Shown here: piece after piece, positions 19,947 to 29,330 of the stretch
How positions within the stretch are numbered: the stretch's first letter is position 1
Layout of the letters: the number at the start of each line of letters is the position of its first letter
Assembly (NCBI RefSeq): GCF_028830055.1
Contig: NZ_CP101655.1
Location: 2,436,051-2,500,050 of the forward strand
Length of the DNA: 64,000 nucleotides
Direction of reading: 5' to 3'
Source of the DNA: Pseudomonas serboccidentalis
GTDB lineage: Bacteria > Pseudomonadota > Gammaproteobacteria > Pseudomonadales > Pseudomonadaceae
Position numbers and translations under genes: made by a program
The notes under the pieces: generated by a model
Seen by the model: only the letters and a program-made list of their open reading frames with translations
What the model was told of the DNA's origin: nothing
The model's database searches: none

Positions 19947-20927
19947 ATGACGCAGTTCTATGACGCGCGGGGCAATATTTACGGGGTGATTTCGCCTGAG
20001 GCACTTCGCGAGGCGGGGATCGATTTGCCGATCAGTGCCGCGCAGTGTGCGTTGTCGAGACCGGCGTGGAGCCAGGCAGCCATTGCCCTGTGTTGCGAAT
20101 GGCCTGAGGGGCTGCGTCCGGCGGGGAGCAAATCGCACCGCAGCGATGGCTTATTGATTGGGCCGTTTCAGTCGGCAGCGCCATTCGACGTGCTGATCGT
20201 CAACACCGACGGCACCCTGGCCGAGCGCAGTGGCAATGGCCTGACGATCTTTTCCCAATCCCTGCTCGAGCAGGGGCTGATGCCGGCGGAAGGCGCGTTG
20301 CTAAGGGTGCATCACGACAAGGGCGATGCCGTGCAAACCTCGGTGAAACTGGCCGAAGTCGAAAGCGTTAACGGCTTCTGGCTGGACCTCGGGCAACCGG
20401 GTTTCGGGCCATCGGTGGTGGGGGCACAGACTGTTGAAAACCGTGAGTTCAATGGTCATGAAGTCAGCCACGTTGCGCCATTGGCCCAGCTCGATCCCGC
20501 GTGGCAGCACAGCCAGTTCGTGCGCCTCGGCAACCCGCATTGCGTGACGTTGCTGACCGACGTTGCCGCGTTGCCGAACAACTCACAAATGCGCCAATCG
20601 CCATGGGCAGAAGGCCTGACCCGAATCGCCTACGCCATGCCCACGGGCGCTGGCCAACCGTGCCCGGCGGGCGTCAATCTGCAGTGGGCCGCGCGCGAAT
20701 CAGCGCAACGCATCGTCGCGCGGGTGTTCGAGCGCGGGGAAGGGCCGACGGCGTCTTCCGGCACCAGTGCCAGTGCGGTGGCCTGTGCTGCATGGGCGGT
20801 GGGCTGGGTGGTGAGCGGTGAGGTGCATGTGGTCATGCCGGGCGGGACGGCGCCTGTTTTGCTTGAGGAAGAGCGGGGGGAATTGGTGCGGGTCAGATTG
20901 TTCGGTACGGCGCGATTGATGGGTTGA
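19947..20927 (+). CDS. Diaminopimelate epimerase-like protein without catalytic cysteines
   Basis: 326 residues with the DapF two-lobe pattern. The sites where DapF enzymes carry catalytic cysteines are changed: the NGxRC site reads SGNGLTIF, and the ERGxGETxACGTG site reads ERGEGPTASSGTSASA, with Ser for Cys. The C terminus (VVMPGGTAPVLLEEE) is also family-like. Without the cysteine pair the normal two-base racemisation cannot work, so another reaction or a non-catalytic role is likely; true dapF is expected elsewhere with lysine genes. The ATG at 19947 has GAGG 6 bases upstream. Confidence 0.8.
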   Translation: MTQFYDARGNIYGVISPEALREAGIDLPISAAQCALSRPAWSQAAIALCCEWPEGLRPAGSKSHRSDGLLIGPFQSAAPFDVLIVNTDGTLAERSGNGLTIFSQSLLEQGLMPAEGALLRVHHDKGDAVQTSVKLAEVESVNGFWLDLGQPGFGPSVVGAQTVENREFNGHEVSHVAPLAQLDPAWQHSQFVRLGNPHCVTLLTDVAALPNNSQMRQSPWAEGLTRIAYAMPTGAGQPCPAGVNLQWAARESAQRIVARVFERGEGPTASSGTSASAVACAAWAVGWVVSGEVHVVMPGGTAPVLLEEERGELVRVRLFGTARLMG

Positions 20928-20940
20928 AGCGGTAATCGTT

Positions 20941-20964
20941 TTCGCGAGCAGGCTCGCTCCCACA
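20941..20964. repeat. Single REP half, GTGGGAGCGAGC family
   Basis: Only the right arm (CGCGAGCAGGCTCGCTCCCACA) is present; its partner is missing. It abuts a truncated copy of the other repeat family. Confidence 0.8.
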
Positions 20965-20982
20965 GGGTTGCGTGGTGGACAC

Positions 20983-21053
20983 GAAGGCTGCGATCTTTTG
21001 ACTTTGATTCTCAAAACAAGATCAAAAGATCGCAGCCTGCGGCAGCTCCTACA
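20983..21053. repeat. REPIN, GTAGGAGCTGCCG family, left arm truncated
   Basis: The left arm starts at GAAGGCTGCGATC and lacks TGTAGGAGCTGCC; the right arm is complete (CCTGCGGCAGCTCCTACA). It lies between the convergent DapF-like and codA genes. Confidence 0.88.
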
Positions 21054-21064
21054 GGGGCGCTCTA

Positions 21065-22312
21065 TCAATTCACATGGCTGCTGAACTCCACCACCGGCAT
21101 CTGCCGCTTCATCAGCACTTTGCCGCCGCGAATCGAATACAGCGGCAGACCCTGGCTGCGGATCACTTCGTAATCGCTGTCTGCCGACAGAATCAGCAGG
21201 TTGGCCGGGCGGCCCTGTTCCAGGCCGTAACGGTCGCCCAGGTGCATGGCCCTGGCGCTGTTGTCGGTGACCAGGTCCAGCGCGTTCTGCAGGTTGCGGT
21301 AGCCGAGCATGTGGCAGATGTGCAGCCCGGCCTCGAGCACACGCAGGATGTTGCCGTTGCCCAGCGGGTACCATGGATCGACGATGGAGTCCTGACCGAA
21401 ACACACGTTCATCCCGGCTTCGAGCAGCTCGTTGACCCGGGTCACGCCACGGCGTTTGGGGAAGTTGTCGAAGCGCCCCTGCAGGTGAATGCTTTCGGTC
21501 GGGCACGAGACAAAACTGATCCCGGAATGCCCGAGCAGGCGGAACAGTTTGGCGCAATAGGCGTTGTCATAAGAGCCCATCGCCGTGGTGTGGCTGGCGG
21601 TAACCCGTGCGCCCATGTCGCGGCTGCGCGCTTCTTCGGCGAGCACTTCGAGAAAGCGCGAATGCGGGTCGTCGGTTTCGTCGCAGTGCACGTCCACCAG
21701 GCACCCGGTGCGCTCGGCCAGGTCCATCAGAAATTTCACGGAGCTGACGCCCTGATCACGGGTGTACTCGAAATGCGGGATGCCGCCGACCACATCGGCG
21801 CCCAAGCGAATCGCTTCCTCCATCAGCTCGCGACCGTTGCGGAACGACTCGATGCCCTCCTGCGGGAACGCGACGATTTGCAGGTCGATCAAGTGCCGGG
21901 TTTCTTCGCGCACTTCGAGCATCGCCTTGAGCGCTGTGAGCTGCGGGTCGGTGACGTCGACGTGGGTGCGCACGTGCTGGATGCCATGGGCGGCCAGCGC
22001 CTGAATGGTCTTCTTGGCGCGGGTTTTGGTGTCTTCTTCGGTGATGGTGACTTTGCGCTCGCCCCAGCACTCGATGCCCTCGAACAGCGTGCCGCTCATG
22101 TTCCAGCGCGGCTCGCCGGCCGTCAGGGTGGCGTCGAGGTGGATGTGCGGTTCGACGAAGGGCGGCACCACCAGATTGCCGCCGGCGTCGAGGTCGCCGG
22201 GGTTGAGGGTCGGGGCTTCGGTCTGGCGACCGATGCTGCGGATCAGACCGTCCTCCAGGTGCAATTCGTGCAAACCGTCCTGGTTGCGCAGTCGGGCGTT
22301 GATGATGTGCAT
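21065..22312 (-). CDS. codA: Cytosine deaminase
   Basis: 415 residues of the amidohydrolase superfamily, converting cytosine to uracil and ammonia. Metal and catalytic motifs: EPHIHLD (His pair), VDVHCDETDDPHSR (His and the Glu of the cytosine deaminase group), ASHTTAMGS and GQDSIVDPWYPLG (Asp). The start at 22312 has AAGGA 9 bases upstream; the frame is open further upstream but overlaps codB. It is 14 bases downstream of the permease gene, so codBA is one operon. No regulator is adjacent. Confidence 0.94.
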   Translation of the reverse strand: MHIINARLRNQDGLHELHLEDGLIRSIGRQTEAPTLNPGDLDAGGNLVVPPFVEPHIHLDATLTAGEPRWNMSGTLFEGIECWGERKVTITEEDTKTRAKKTIQALAAHGIQHVRTHVDVTDPQLTALKAMLEVREETRHLIDLQIVAFPQEGIESFRNGRELMEEAIRLGADVVGGIPHFEYTRDQGVSSVKFLMDLAERTGCLVDVHCDETDDPHSRFLEVLAEEARSRDMGARVTASHTTAMGSYDNAYCAKLFRLLGHSGISFVSCPTESIHLQGRFDNFPKRRGVTRVNELLEAGMNVCFGQDSIVDPWYPLGNGNILRVLEAGLHICHMLGYRNLQNALDLVTDNSARAMHLGDRYGLEQGRPANLLILSADSDYEVIRSQGLPLYSIRGGKVLMKRQMPVVEFSSHVN

Positions 22313-22326
22313 CAGGCGAATCCTTC

Positions 22327-23598
22327 TTATAGGTCTTGTAGTGGCGCAGTGGCGCGACGGGCGCGGAGCAGGCCGGTGACGATGACATACGTTAGCGCGG
22401 CGGCGGCAATCCCTACCAGCGGCGCGACCCACGGCGAGTGGAACGCAGCGAGCGTGCCGACCGCGTAAGCCCCCAGCCCCGGCCAGTTGAACGCCGGTAG
22501 CCGTGCGTCGGCCAGACGCGGATAGCGCCCGCGCCAGCGGAAGAAAAAGTCGGCCATGATCACTCCGCCAATCGGCGGGATCACCGTGCCCAGCAGAATC
22601 AGGTACGGCACCAGCATGTCGTACATGCCCAGCAAGGCGAGCAGGGTGCCGATCACCGCGCCCGCCAGAGTCACGGTCTTGCGTCGCCCGGTGCGCAGCA
22701 GGTTGCAACCGGCGACGGCGAAGTTGTAGATGGTGTTGTCCTGAGTGCTCCAGATATTGAGCAACAGCATCGCCATCGCGGCCATGGCGAACCCTTGCAG
22801 CAGCAACACTTCAACCACGTCCGGCTGTTGATAGACGATCGCACCGTAGGCGCCGATCAGCACCATCAGGCCGTTGCCGACGAAGAAACCGATCAGGCTG
22901 GCCAGCACCGCCACCCGCGCCGAACGCGAGAAGCGTGTCCAGTTGGTCGCCTGGGTCGCGCCGCTGACGAAGGTGCCGAACACCAGGGTGATGGCGGTCG
23001 ACCAATCCAGCGAACCCGTCGGCACCACACTGAGCAAACCTTCGAGGCCGCCGACTTTCACCGTTGCCACCCACATCGACAGCATCAACAGCAACATCAT
23101 TGCCGGCACCGCGATGTACGACAGGATCTCCAGGCCGCGATAACCGACATACGCCGTGGCGCAGAACATCAGGCCGAACAGCACCATCAGGCCGAGCACC
23201 GTGCCTTGATCCAGGGCGAAGTATTTGCCAATCACCACGGCAGCGGTCGCGGTGCCCCAGGCGTACCAGCCGATCTGGGTGAAACCGAGGATCAGGTCGC
23301 TGAGCTTGCTGCCGACCTCACCGAAACAGAACCGCCCCATCAGCACCGAGTTGAGACCGCTCTTGAAGGCGATGTACCCCAGGCCTGCCGCGTACAGCCC
23401 GAGCAGCAGATTGCCGACGATGATCACCACAAGCATCTCGCTGAAACTGAACGCCACACCGAGCTTGCCGCCGGCAAACATGGTCGCGGTGAAAAACGTG
23501 AAACCGAGCAAGACCATGGCCGTGGAGGCCAGGCCTTTGCGGGCATGCATGGGGACTTCGCTGAGCGGGTAATCGTTACCAGGATCGTTCTGCGTCAT
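22327..23598 (-). CDS. codB: Cytosine permease
   Basis: 423 residues, 12 membrane segments, nucleobase:cation symporter-1 (NCS1) family. It imports cytosine for the deaminase encoded just downstream. Family-typical stretches include GFTQIGWYAWGTATAA and TQATNWTRFSRSAR. ATG at 23598 with AAGGA 9 bases before it. Confidence 0.93.
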   Translation of the reverse strand: MTQNDPGNDYPLSEVPMHARKGLASTAMVLLGFTFFTATMFAGGKLGVAFSFSEMLVVIIVGNLLLGLYAAGLGYIAFKSGLNSVLMGRFCFGEVGSKLSDLILGFTQIGWYAWGTATAAVVIGKYFALDQGTVLGLMVLFGLMFCATAYVGYRGLEILSYIAVPAMMLLLMLSMWVATVKVGGLEGLLSVVPTGSLDWSTAITLVFGTFVSGATQATNWTRFSRSARVAVLASLIGFFVGNGLMVLIGAYGAIVYQQPDVVEVLLLQGFAMAAMAMLLLNIWSTQDNTIYNFAVAGCNLLRTGRRKTVTLAGAVIGTLLALLGMYDMLVPYLILLGTVIPPIGGVIMADFFFRWRGRYPRLADARLPAFNWPGLGAYAVGTLAAFHSPWVAPLVGIAAAALTYVIVTGLLRARRATAPLQDL

Positions 23599-23737
23599 GG
23601 GGCGGTCCTTGCTGGAATGGAGGAGACGCGGGGGAGGGTTGCAGTGGTCGTGCCAAATGCCGGGTGGCGCGGGTTATGTATAGACGAGTCGCGTCGGCAG
23701 GCGCGAAAACAGTGCACCTGAACAGACCGAGGCCCAA

Positions 23738-23821
23738 TGTAGGAGCTGCCGAAGGCTGCGATCTTTTGATCTTGTTTTAAAAAGCAAAATCAAAAGATCG
23801 CAGCCTTCGGCCGCTCCTGCA
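23738..23821. repeat. REPIN, GTAGGAGCTGCCG family
   Basis: Arms TGTAGGAGCTGCCGAAGG / CCTTCGGCCGCTCCTGCA (two mismatches at the right end), AT-rich loop. It lies upstream of codB and just past the end of the hydrolase gene. Confidence 0.92.
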
Positions 23822-23838
23822 GGTGGATAGGTGTTGGG

Positions 23839-24651
23839 TCAGAGGAAGCGCAGCAGGGCGGCGACGATGGCTTCGGGGGCGTCTTCCTGAACGAGGTGGC
23901 CGGCGTCGGGGATCGGGTGAAATCGTGACCCCGGGATCATCTGCTGTAACGCGCGGCCACGCTCGACGGGAATCCACTGATCGTCTTCGCCCCAAAGAAT
24001 CTGCACCGGGCAGCGAATCGTTGGGTACAAACCTTCGGCCTCACGGGTGTAGCGCTCGTCCATCTGCGCGATCTGCCGATAGAACGCCGCTTGCCCCGGA
24101 TCGCCGAGCCACGGTTGCACGTAGGGCGCCAGTTCGGCGTCAGGGATGTCGCGGTGAATCGCCCCGCGAATATACGTCGGGACGATGGCGCGCTGGATGT
24201 AATCCGGCAGCCCGCTGAACGCCGCTTCATGCTGGCGCACATGCTGCACGAACGGCGAACCCCACGGCGTCAGCGCCACCGGATCGATCAGCGTGAGGCT
24301 GCGGTAGTCCTTGCCATTGAGCAAATGCGTGCGCAACGCGGTGGCGCCGCCGAAGTCATGGGCGACGACGTCCGGGCGCTGGAGGTTCCAGTGATCGAGC
24401 AACTGCGCCAGTAGCTGATTCTGCACGCCGAGCGAGACATCGGCCTCCGGTTGCGCGGAGCGCCCGTAACCCAGCAGGTCGAAATAATGCACCCGGTGAC
24501 TGGTAAAGAAATGCGGCGCGATGCGGTGCCACACGTAGGACGAAAACGGTGTGCCATGCACGAACACCAGCGGCGGGCCGTCACCGCGCACGGCATGGCG
24601 CACTTGATGCCCGTTGAAGTCAAAGACCTGATCCAGCAGCCAGTCCGTCAT
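23839..24651 (-). CDS. Alpha/beta hydrolase with Asp nucleophile (haloalkane dehalogenase / epoxide hydrolase type)
   Basis: 270 residues. Oxyanion motif HGTPFSSYVW, nucleophile elbow AHDFGGA with Asp99 in place of the usual Ser, acid residue in WGEDDQWIP, and catalytic His in DAGHLVQED. An Asp nucleophile marks the dehalogenase/epoxide hydrolase branch; substrate cannot be set from sequence. The start at 24651 has AGGACAGG just upstream; a start 10 codons earlier is possible. Confidence 0.85.
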   Translation of the reverse strand: MTDWLLDQVFDFNGHQVRHAVRGDGPPLVFVHGTPFSSYVWHRIAPHFFTSHRVHYFDLLGYGRSAQPEADVSLGVQNQLLAQLLDHWNLQRPDVVAHDFGGATALRTHLLNGKDYRSLTLIDPVALTPWGSPFVQHVRQHEAAFSGLPDYIQRAIVPTYIRGAIHRDIPDAELAPYVQPWLGDPGQAAFYRQIAQMDERYTREAEGLYPTIRCPVQILWGEDDQWIPVERGRALQQMIPGSRFHPIPDAGHLVQEDAPEAIVAALLRFL

Positions 24652-24746
24652 CGGCCTGTCCTCTTGGCGGGTTTGAGCCAAAAAGCATAGGCATAAAAAA
24701 ACAGCCGTGAAGGTTGTTCTCTATTTTCCTGACCAACACCATTTCC

Positions 24747-24825
24747 TGTAGGAGCTGCCGCAGGCTGCGATCTTTTGATCTTAAAAATCAAGATCAAAAG
24801 ATCGCAGCCTGCGGCAGCTCCTACA
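24747..24825. repeat. REPIN, GTAGGAGCTGCCG family
   Basis: Perfect arms TGTAGGAGCTGCCGCAGG / CCTGCGGCAGCTCCTACA around CTTAAAAATCAAG. It sits between queD's 3' end and the start of the hydrolase gene. Confidence 0.94.
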
Positions 24826-24842
24826 AGGGAATCGGTGTTGAA

Positions 24843-25199
24843 TCACTCACCGCGATAAATGCAACCGCTGGTGCACGTCTCGTGAATCCGGATCGCGCTC
24901 AGTTCCGGCAGCAGTGGTTTGAGTTCATTCCAGATGAATTTGGCCAGCACTTCGCTGGTCGGGTTTTCCAGGCCGGGAATATCGTTCAGGTAGTTGTGGT
25001 CGAGACGCTCGTACAGCGGCTTGAAGATCGCCTTGATCTCGGAGAAATCGCGGATCCAGCCGGTGTGCGGATCGAGGTCGCCGCTCAGGTGAATCGCCAC
25101 CTTGAACGAGTGACCGTGCAGGCGTCCGCATTTGTGGCCGTCCGGTACGTGCGGCAGGCGGTGGGCGGACTCGAATGTAAATTCCTTGAAGATTTCCAC
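24843..25199 (-). CDS. queD: 6-carboxytetrahydropterin synthase
   Basis: 118 residues of the 6-pyruvoyl-tetrahydropterin synthase fold. Zinc ligands His13 (SAHRLPH), His28 and His30 (RLHGHSF), catalytic Cys24 (GHKCG), and the terminal HETCTSG. It makes 6-carboxy-tetrahydropterin from dihydroneopterin triphosphate in queuosine synthesis. It stands alone here without other que genes. Confidence 0.93.
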   Translation of the reverse strand: MEIFKEFTFESAHRLPHVPDGHKCGRLHGHSFKVAIHLSGDLDPHTGWIRDFSEIKAIFKPLYERLDHNYLNDIPGLENPTSEVLAKFIWNELKPLLPELSAIRIHETCTSGCIYRGE

Positions 25200-25294
25200 A
25201 GTATTTTCGGCTCTGTTCAGGTGGCGTTCGCCGCAGCGATTCGGGCAGGCGGCGAGTTTACCAGCTTGTGTTTGGCGATGCGGGAAAACACTGA

Positions 25295-26374
25295 CTAAAG
25301 GGTCAGCAAGCGCTCGGCGAGGCGACCGTTGGCGCTCAGCTCGAGAAATTCGTCGCCCAGTCGCCGGCTCTCGTCCATCGCCGCGTGCCAGTATTTCTGC
25401 CGGCTCGGTGCGTCGCCCATGAAGCGTTTGAAGTCATTGCGGTCGGGCAGTTTGCCGTAGGGCAGGCGCGCCAGGTACTCCTTCGACGGCGCGAGCAACA
25501 GCACGTCCTGCAAGCGCTCGACCGAGGCACGGCGCCAGGGCAGGGTCTTGTCGAACCAGCCGGGGATCACCCTGTCGGTGAAGTGCGGATAGAGCACGAT
25601 GCCGTCGCCGCTGTAGGGCAGGTCGAGGTGATAGTCAAGCAGGCCACCATCGCGGAACGTGCCGGCACCGGCGCCCGGCAGGTCGCGCACGCCTTCCATG
25701 ACCATCGGGATCGAACCGGACGCGAGCAGCGCTTGACGCAGGTTACTCGCATTGAGGGCGACGAAGCGCGACGGGAAGTCATGCAGCGCATTGACCGGCG
25801 GGGCGAGGCGCGGGTCGTGAATGATCAGGCGTTCGAAGTGTCGCGACAGCCGTGCGCGGCCGCGCAGGTTATCGGCAATCACCGAACCCAGCGCCAGACC
25901 GAGGCGGCCGCGATGGTCGTCGGCCAGGCGCCCGTGGCTTTTGACCACCATGATGTTCAGGCGGTAGTCGGCGTTGTTGAGGATGCTGGCGTCGCGGCCG
26001 TCGAGCAGGTCATTGAGCATGCGCTGCGAGCTCTGGCTGATCTCGGCCATGGTCACGCCCTTGTTGAAATTCTGCTCGGCGTACAGCTGGCCGAGCCGGC
26101 GGATGCCTTCGGCGGCGTCCGGCAGACAGGCGCTGGCGAAGCGCCAGGAGCCGACCGACGCACCGATCAGCGAGCGCTCACGCGGCGCGCTCGGCAGCCA
26201 TTCGCCGAACAGCGCCAGATCCAGCCCCTGAATCCCCAACGCCTTCGGACCACCTGCCGCACCGGGCAGTGTGCCGACGTCAGCGGCGTTCAGGCCCTGG
26301 GCACGAATACGCGCCATGGCCCGAGGGCCGGCCTTGAGGGTGAGGGCGGGGAACTTGATGTGGATGGCGGTCAT
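25295..26374 (-). CDS. Patatin-like phospholipase
   Basis: 359 residues. Oxyanion-loop GAAGGPK (38-44), nucleophile Ser73 in GASVGSW, and the catalytic Asp in [10 protein letters not shown] form the Ser-Asp dyad of patatins. There is no signal peptide, so a cytosolic or secreted-effector role is open; the family includes lipases and type VI effectors, but no secretion gene is near. The start at 26374 is preferred over 26413, whose extra residues are not family-like. Confidence 0.85.
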   Translation of the reverse strand: MTAIHIKFPALTLKAGPRAMARIRAQGLNAADVGTLPGAAGGPKALGIQGLDLALFGEWLPSAPRERSLIGASVGSWRFASACLPDAAEGIRRLGQLYAEQNFNKGVTMAEISQSSQRMLNDLLDGRDASILNNADYRLNIMVVKSHGRLADDHRGRLGLALGSVIADNLRGRARLSRHFERLIIHDPRLAPPVNALHDFPSRFVALNASNLRQALLASGSIPMVMEGVRDLPGAGAGTFRDGGLLDYHLDLPYSGDGIVLYPHFTDRVIPGWFDKTLPWRRASVERLQDVLLLAPSKEYLARLPYGKLPDRNDFKRFMGDAPSRQKYWHAAMDESRRLGDEFLELSANGRLAERLLTL

Positions 26375-26427
26375 ACCGGTCTCGATCGTTAGCAAGCGAA
26401 CAATTATAAGCACATGTTGCCGCTTTT

Positions 26428-26505
26428 GTAGGAGCTGCCGAAGGCTGCGATCTTTTGACTTTTAAAAGCAAGATCAAAAGATCGCAGCCTGCGGCAGCTC
26501 CTACA
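26428..26505. repeat. REPIN, GTAGGAGCTGCCG family
   Basis: TGTAGGAGCTGCCGAAGG paired with CCTGCGGCAGCTCCTACA; loop GACTTTTAAAAGCAAG. It lies in the divergent gap between the patatin and PepSY genes. Confidence 0.93.
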
Positions 26506-26540
26506 CGGGGGCATGTGTTGAGCCGGGGCAATGATGGCAA

Positions 26541-26560
26541 TTCAGTTTCAGTTAAGTTCA
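26541..26560 (+). promoter_or_regulatory. Direct-repeat site upstream of the PepSY/two-component operon
   Basis: Two adjoining TTCAGT units followed by TTAAGTTCA lie about 50 bases before the first PepSY gene. Direct repeats are the usual target of OmpR-type regulators, so autoregulation by the operon's own regulator is an inference. Confidence 0.35.
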
Positions 26561-26609
26561 TCCCGCTAAGGTGCCCACCGTAGCTGCACATAAAAATACG
26601 GAGACACCC

Positions 26610-26918
26610 ATGAAAACCCTGACTGCCCTGTCCATTGCCACGATCATCGGCCTGACCGCCAGCCTCGCCCACGCCCGCGATCTTGGCCCCGATGAAGCCC
26701 TGCGCCTGCGCGACGCTGGTACTATCGTCTCCTTCGAGAAGCTCAACGCCACGGCGCTGGCCAGACACCCGGGTTCGACCATCACCGATACCGAGCTGGA
26801 AGAGCAGTACGGCAAGTACATCTACCAGATCGAAATGCGTGACCCGCAAGGGCTGAAGTGGGACCTGGAACTGGACGCGGTCAGTGGGCAAGTGCTCAGG
26901 GATCATCAGGATACTTAA
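26610..26918 (+). CDS. PepSY domain-containing periplasmic protein
   Basis: 102 residues: a signal peptide ending TASLAHA, then one PepSY domain (about 25-100; TITDTELEEQYGKYIYQIEM). PepSY proteins are thought to modulate sensors or peptidases in the envelope. First gene of a four-gene operon; its TAA shares one base with the next ATG. Start has GGAG 6 bases upstream. Confidence 0.87.
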   Translation: MKTLTALSIATIIGLTASLAHARDLGPDEALRLRDAGTIVSFEKLNATALARHPGSTITDTELEEQYGKYIYQIEMRDPQGLKWDLELDAVSGQVLRDHQDT

Positions 26919-27238
26919 TGAAGCCGTATTTGTTACAGCCACGCACCGGGAGCCGCCTGGCCCTGGTGCTATTGGCATTCTGCTCGGTGGCGGTGGCCCG
27001 CGACCTGGACCAGGACGAAGCCCTGCGCCTGCGGCAGCAGGGTGTGATCCTGCCGCTGGAGCAAGTGCTGCAAAAGGCGCTGGATCGCTATCCGGGGGCC
27101 AAACTGCTGGAAGTCGAGCTGGAGGAAAAGCACGACGTCTATGTTTATGAAGTCGAACTGCTGACCGTCGAGGGCGTCGCGCGCGAACTGCACCTGAAGG
27201 CCGACAGCGGCGAATTAGTGAAAGACAAGGAAGATTGA
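26918..27238 (+). CDS. Second PepSY domain-containing protein
   Basis: 106 residues, paralogous to its upstream neighbour: signal peptide (LALVLLAFCSVAVA), shared RDLDQDEALRLRQQGVI block and LEVELEEKHDVYVYEVEL core. The start is the ATG sharing one base with the previous stop, so it is coupled. The tandem pair probably arose by duplication. Confidence 0.87.
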   Translation: MKPYLLQPRTGSRLALVLLAFCSVAVARDLDQDEALRLRQQGVILPLEQVLQKALDRYPGAKLLEVELEEKHDVYVYEVELLTVEGVARELHLKADSGELVKDKED

Positions 27239-27241
27239 ACG

Positions 27242-27910
27242 ATGCGTTTGCTTCTGGTGGAAGACCACGTGCCGCTGGCCGACGAATTGCTCGCCGGTCT
27301 GCAGCGTCAGGGGTATGCGGTGGACTGGCTGGCGGACGGGCGCGATGCGGTCTATCAGGGTAGCAGCGAGCCCTATGACCTGATCATTCTCGACCTCGGC
27401 CTGCCCGGCGTGCCCGGGTTGGAGGTGCTGGCGCAATGGCGTGCCGGTGGGCTGTCGACCCCGGTGCTGATCCTCACCGCCCGCGATTCCTGGGCCGAGC
27501 GCATCGAAGGCCTGAAGGCCGGTGCCGACGATTATCTGACCAAACCGTTCCACCCCGAAGAGCTGCACCTGCGGGTGCAATCGCTGTTGCGTCGCTCCAA
27601 GGGCCAGGCCAACCAGCCAACGCTGAAGGCGGCCGGCCTGCATCTGGATGAGGGTCGCCAGTGTGTGATTCGCGACGGCAGCGAGATTCAACTGACCGCC
27701 GCCGAATTCCGCCTGCTGCGTTATTTCATGCTGCACCCTGAACAGATCCTGTCGAAAACCCACCTCGCCGAGCACCTTTACGACGGCGAGACCGAGCGTG
27801 ATTCCAACGTCCTCGAAGTCCACGTCAATCACCTGCGGCGCAAGCTGGGCAAAGCCGTGATCGAAACCCGTCGCGGCCAGGGTTACCTGTTCGGCGGGCA
27901 AGCTTCGTGA
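27242..27910 (+). CDS. OmpR/PhoP-family response regulator
   Basis: 222 residues: receiver domain (1-120) with phospho-acceptor Asp51 (IILDLGLPG) and the TKPF lysine, then a winged-helix DNA-binding domain (about 128-220; [20 protein letters not shown]). It follows the PepSY pair by 3 bases and its TGA overlaps the GTG of the kinase gene. By pattern it resembles the QseB/PmrA group. Confidence 0.92.
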   Translation: MRLLLVEDHVPLADELLAGLQRQGYAVDWLADGRDAVYQGSSEPYDLIILDLGLPGVPGLEVLAQWRAGGLSTPVLILTARDSWAERIEGLKAGADDYLTKPFHPEELHLRVQSLLRRSKGQANQPTLKAAGLHLDEGRQCVIRDGSEIQLTAAEFRLLRYFMLHPEQILSKTHLAEHLYDGETERDSNVLEVHVNHLRRKLGKAVIETRRGQGYLFGGQAS

Positions 27911-29220
27911 GGTCGATCCAGCGCCGTTTGAGCCTGGGGTTGATCAGCGTGATGGTGATCGTCGGCCTGGTGCTGGCGCAAACCAGCCTGTGGTTGTTCG
28001 AAGTGGGGCTGCAGCGTTATCTGGAAGCCGGACTGCGCAACGACAGCGAAAGTCTGCTGGTGGCGCTGGTGCGTGGCCCGCAAGGTTTGCAGCTGGATGA
28101 GCGACACCTGTCGCCGGCGTATCAGCGACCGTTTTCCGGGCATTACTTCCGCATCGATTTTGCCGACAGCCATTGGCGTTCGCGTTCGCTGTGGGATCAG
28201 GACTTGCCGCTGCTTGAGCATCCTGGCCTGCACAGCAACCTGCAATTGGGCCCGGACGGCCAGCAGTTGCTGGTGTTGCGTTCCGATTACCGGCGCCTCG
28301 GGCAGTCGATCTCGATCAGCGTCGCCCAGGATTACACCCCGGTGCGCGAGAGTTTTCAGCGCATGCGTCAGATCGGTCTCGGCCTCGGGCTGACCGGTTT
28401 GCTGCTGATCCTGCTGCTGCAGCGCATCACCGTGCGCCGCGCCTTGCGCCCGCTGGAACGCGCCCGCGAGCAGATCGCCCAGTTGCAGCAGGGCCAGCGT
28501 TCGCAACTCGACGATCAGGTGCCGGTGGAGCTTGAGCCGCTGGTGGCGCAGATCAACCATTTGCTGGCGCACACCGAAGACAGCCTCAAGCGCTCGCGCA
28601 ATGCACTGGGCAATCTGGGCCATGCCTTGAAAACGCCATTGGCGGTGCTGTTGAGTCTGGCTTCGAGCGAAAAACTCGATGCCCATCCCGAGTTACGCAA
28701 GATCCTCAAGGAACAACTGGAACAGGTGCAGCAGCGGCTTAATCGTGAACTCAATCGTGCGCGGTTATCCGGTGATGCGCTGCCCGGTGCACTGTTCGAT
28801 TGCGATGCGGAACTGCCGGGACTGCTGGCGACGCTGAACATGATCCACGGCGAGCACTTGAGCTTGAGCTACGTCGCGCCACCGGGGCTGCAACTGCCGT
28901 GGGATCGTGAGGATCTGCTGGAACTGCTCGGCAACCTGCTGGACAACGCCTGTAAATGGGCAGACGCCGAGGTGCGCTTGAGTGTGATCGAGCGTACCGA
29001 CGGCTTTGCCCTGAGCGTGGAAGATGACGGCCCGGGGATCCCCGAAGGGCAGCGCGCTCAGGTGTTCAGCCGGGGCACGCGGCTGGATGAACAAACCCAC
29101 GGGCATGGCTTGGGGCTGGGGATTGTCCGGGATATCGTCGAGACGTGGGGCGGGTTGCTGGTGTTGGGCGAGAGCGAGTGGGGCGGGTTGAAGGTGGTGA
29201 TCGAGTTGCCACGCCGCTAA
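27907..29220 (+). CDS. Sensor histidine kinase of the PepSY-linked two-component system
   Basis: 437 residues: membrane helix about 10-33, periplasmic domain about 34-155, second helix about 156-176, HAMP-like linker, His239 ([11 protein letters not shown]), N box [13 protein letters not shown] and G boxes DDGPGIPEG and HGLGLGIV. The layout is PhoQ-like. The GTG start overlaps the regulator's stop. The signal is unknown; the two PepSY proteins may act on its periplasmic domain. Confidence 0.9.
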   Translation: MRSIQRRLSLGLISVMVIVGLVLAQTSLWLFEVGLQRYLEAGLRNDSESLLVALVRGPQGLQLDERHLSPAYQRPFSGHYFRIDFADSHWRSRSLWDQDLPLLEHPGLHSNLQLGPDGQQLLVLRSDYRRLGQSISISVAQDYTPVRESFQRMRQIGLGLGLTGLLLILLLQRITVRRALRPLERAREQIAQLQQGQRSQLDDQVPVELEPLVAQINHLLAHTEDSLKRSRNALGNLGHALKTPLAVLLSLASSEKLDAHPELRKILKEQLEQVQQRLNRELNRARLSGDALPGALFDCDAELPGLLATLNMIHGEHLSLSYVAPPGLQLPWDREDLLELLGNLLDNACKWADAEVRLSVIERTDGFALSVEDDGPGIPEGQRAQVFSRGTRLDEQTHGHGLGLGIVRDIVETWGGLLVLGESEWGGLKVVIELPRR

Positions 29221-29224
29221 TCCC

Positions 29225-29311
29225 TGTAGGAGCTGCCGCAGGCTGCGATCTTTTGACTTTGGATTTTTAAAAAACAAGATCAAAAGATCGCAGCCTGCGG
29301 CAGCTCCTACA
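29225..29311. repeat. REPIN, GTAGGAGCTGCCG family
   Basis: Perfect arms TGTAGGAGCTGCCGCAGG / CCTGCGGCAGCTCCTACA. It lies between the convergent kinase and chemoreceptor genes. Confidence 0.94.
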
Positions 29312-29330
29312 GTGAAATAGCGGGGAACTG

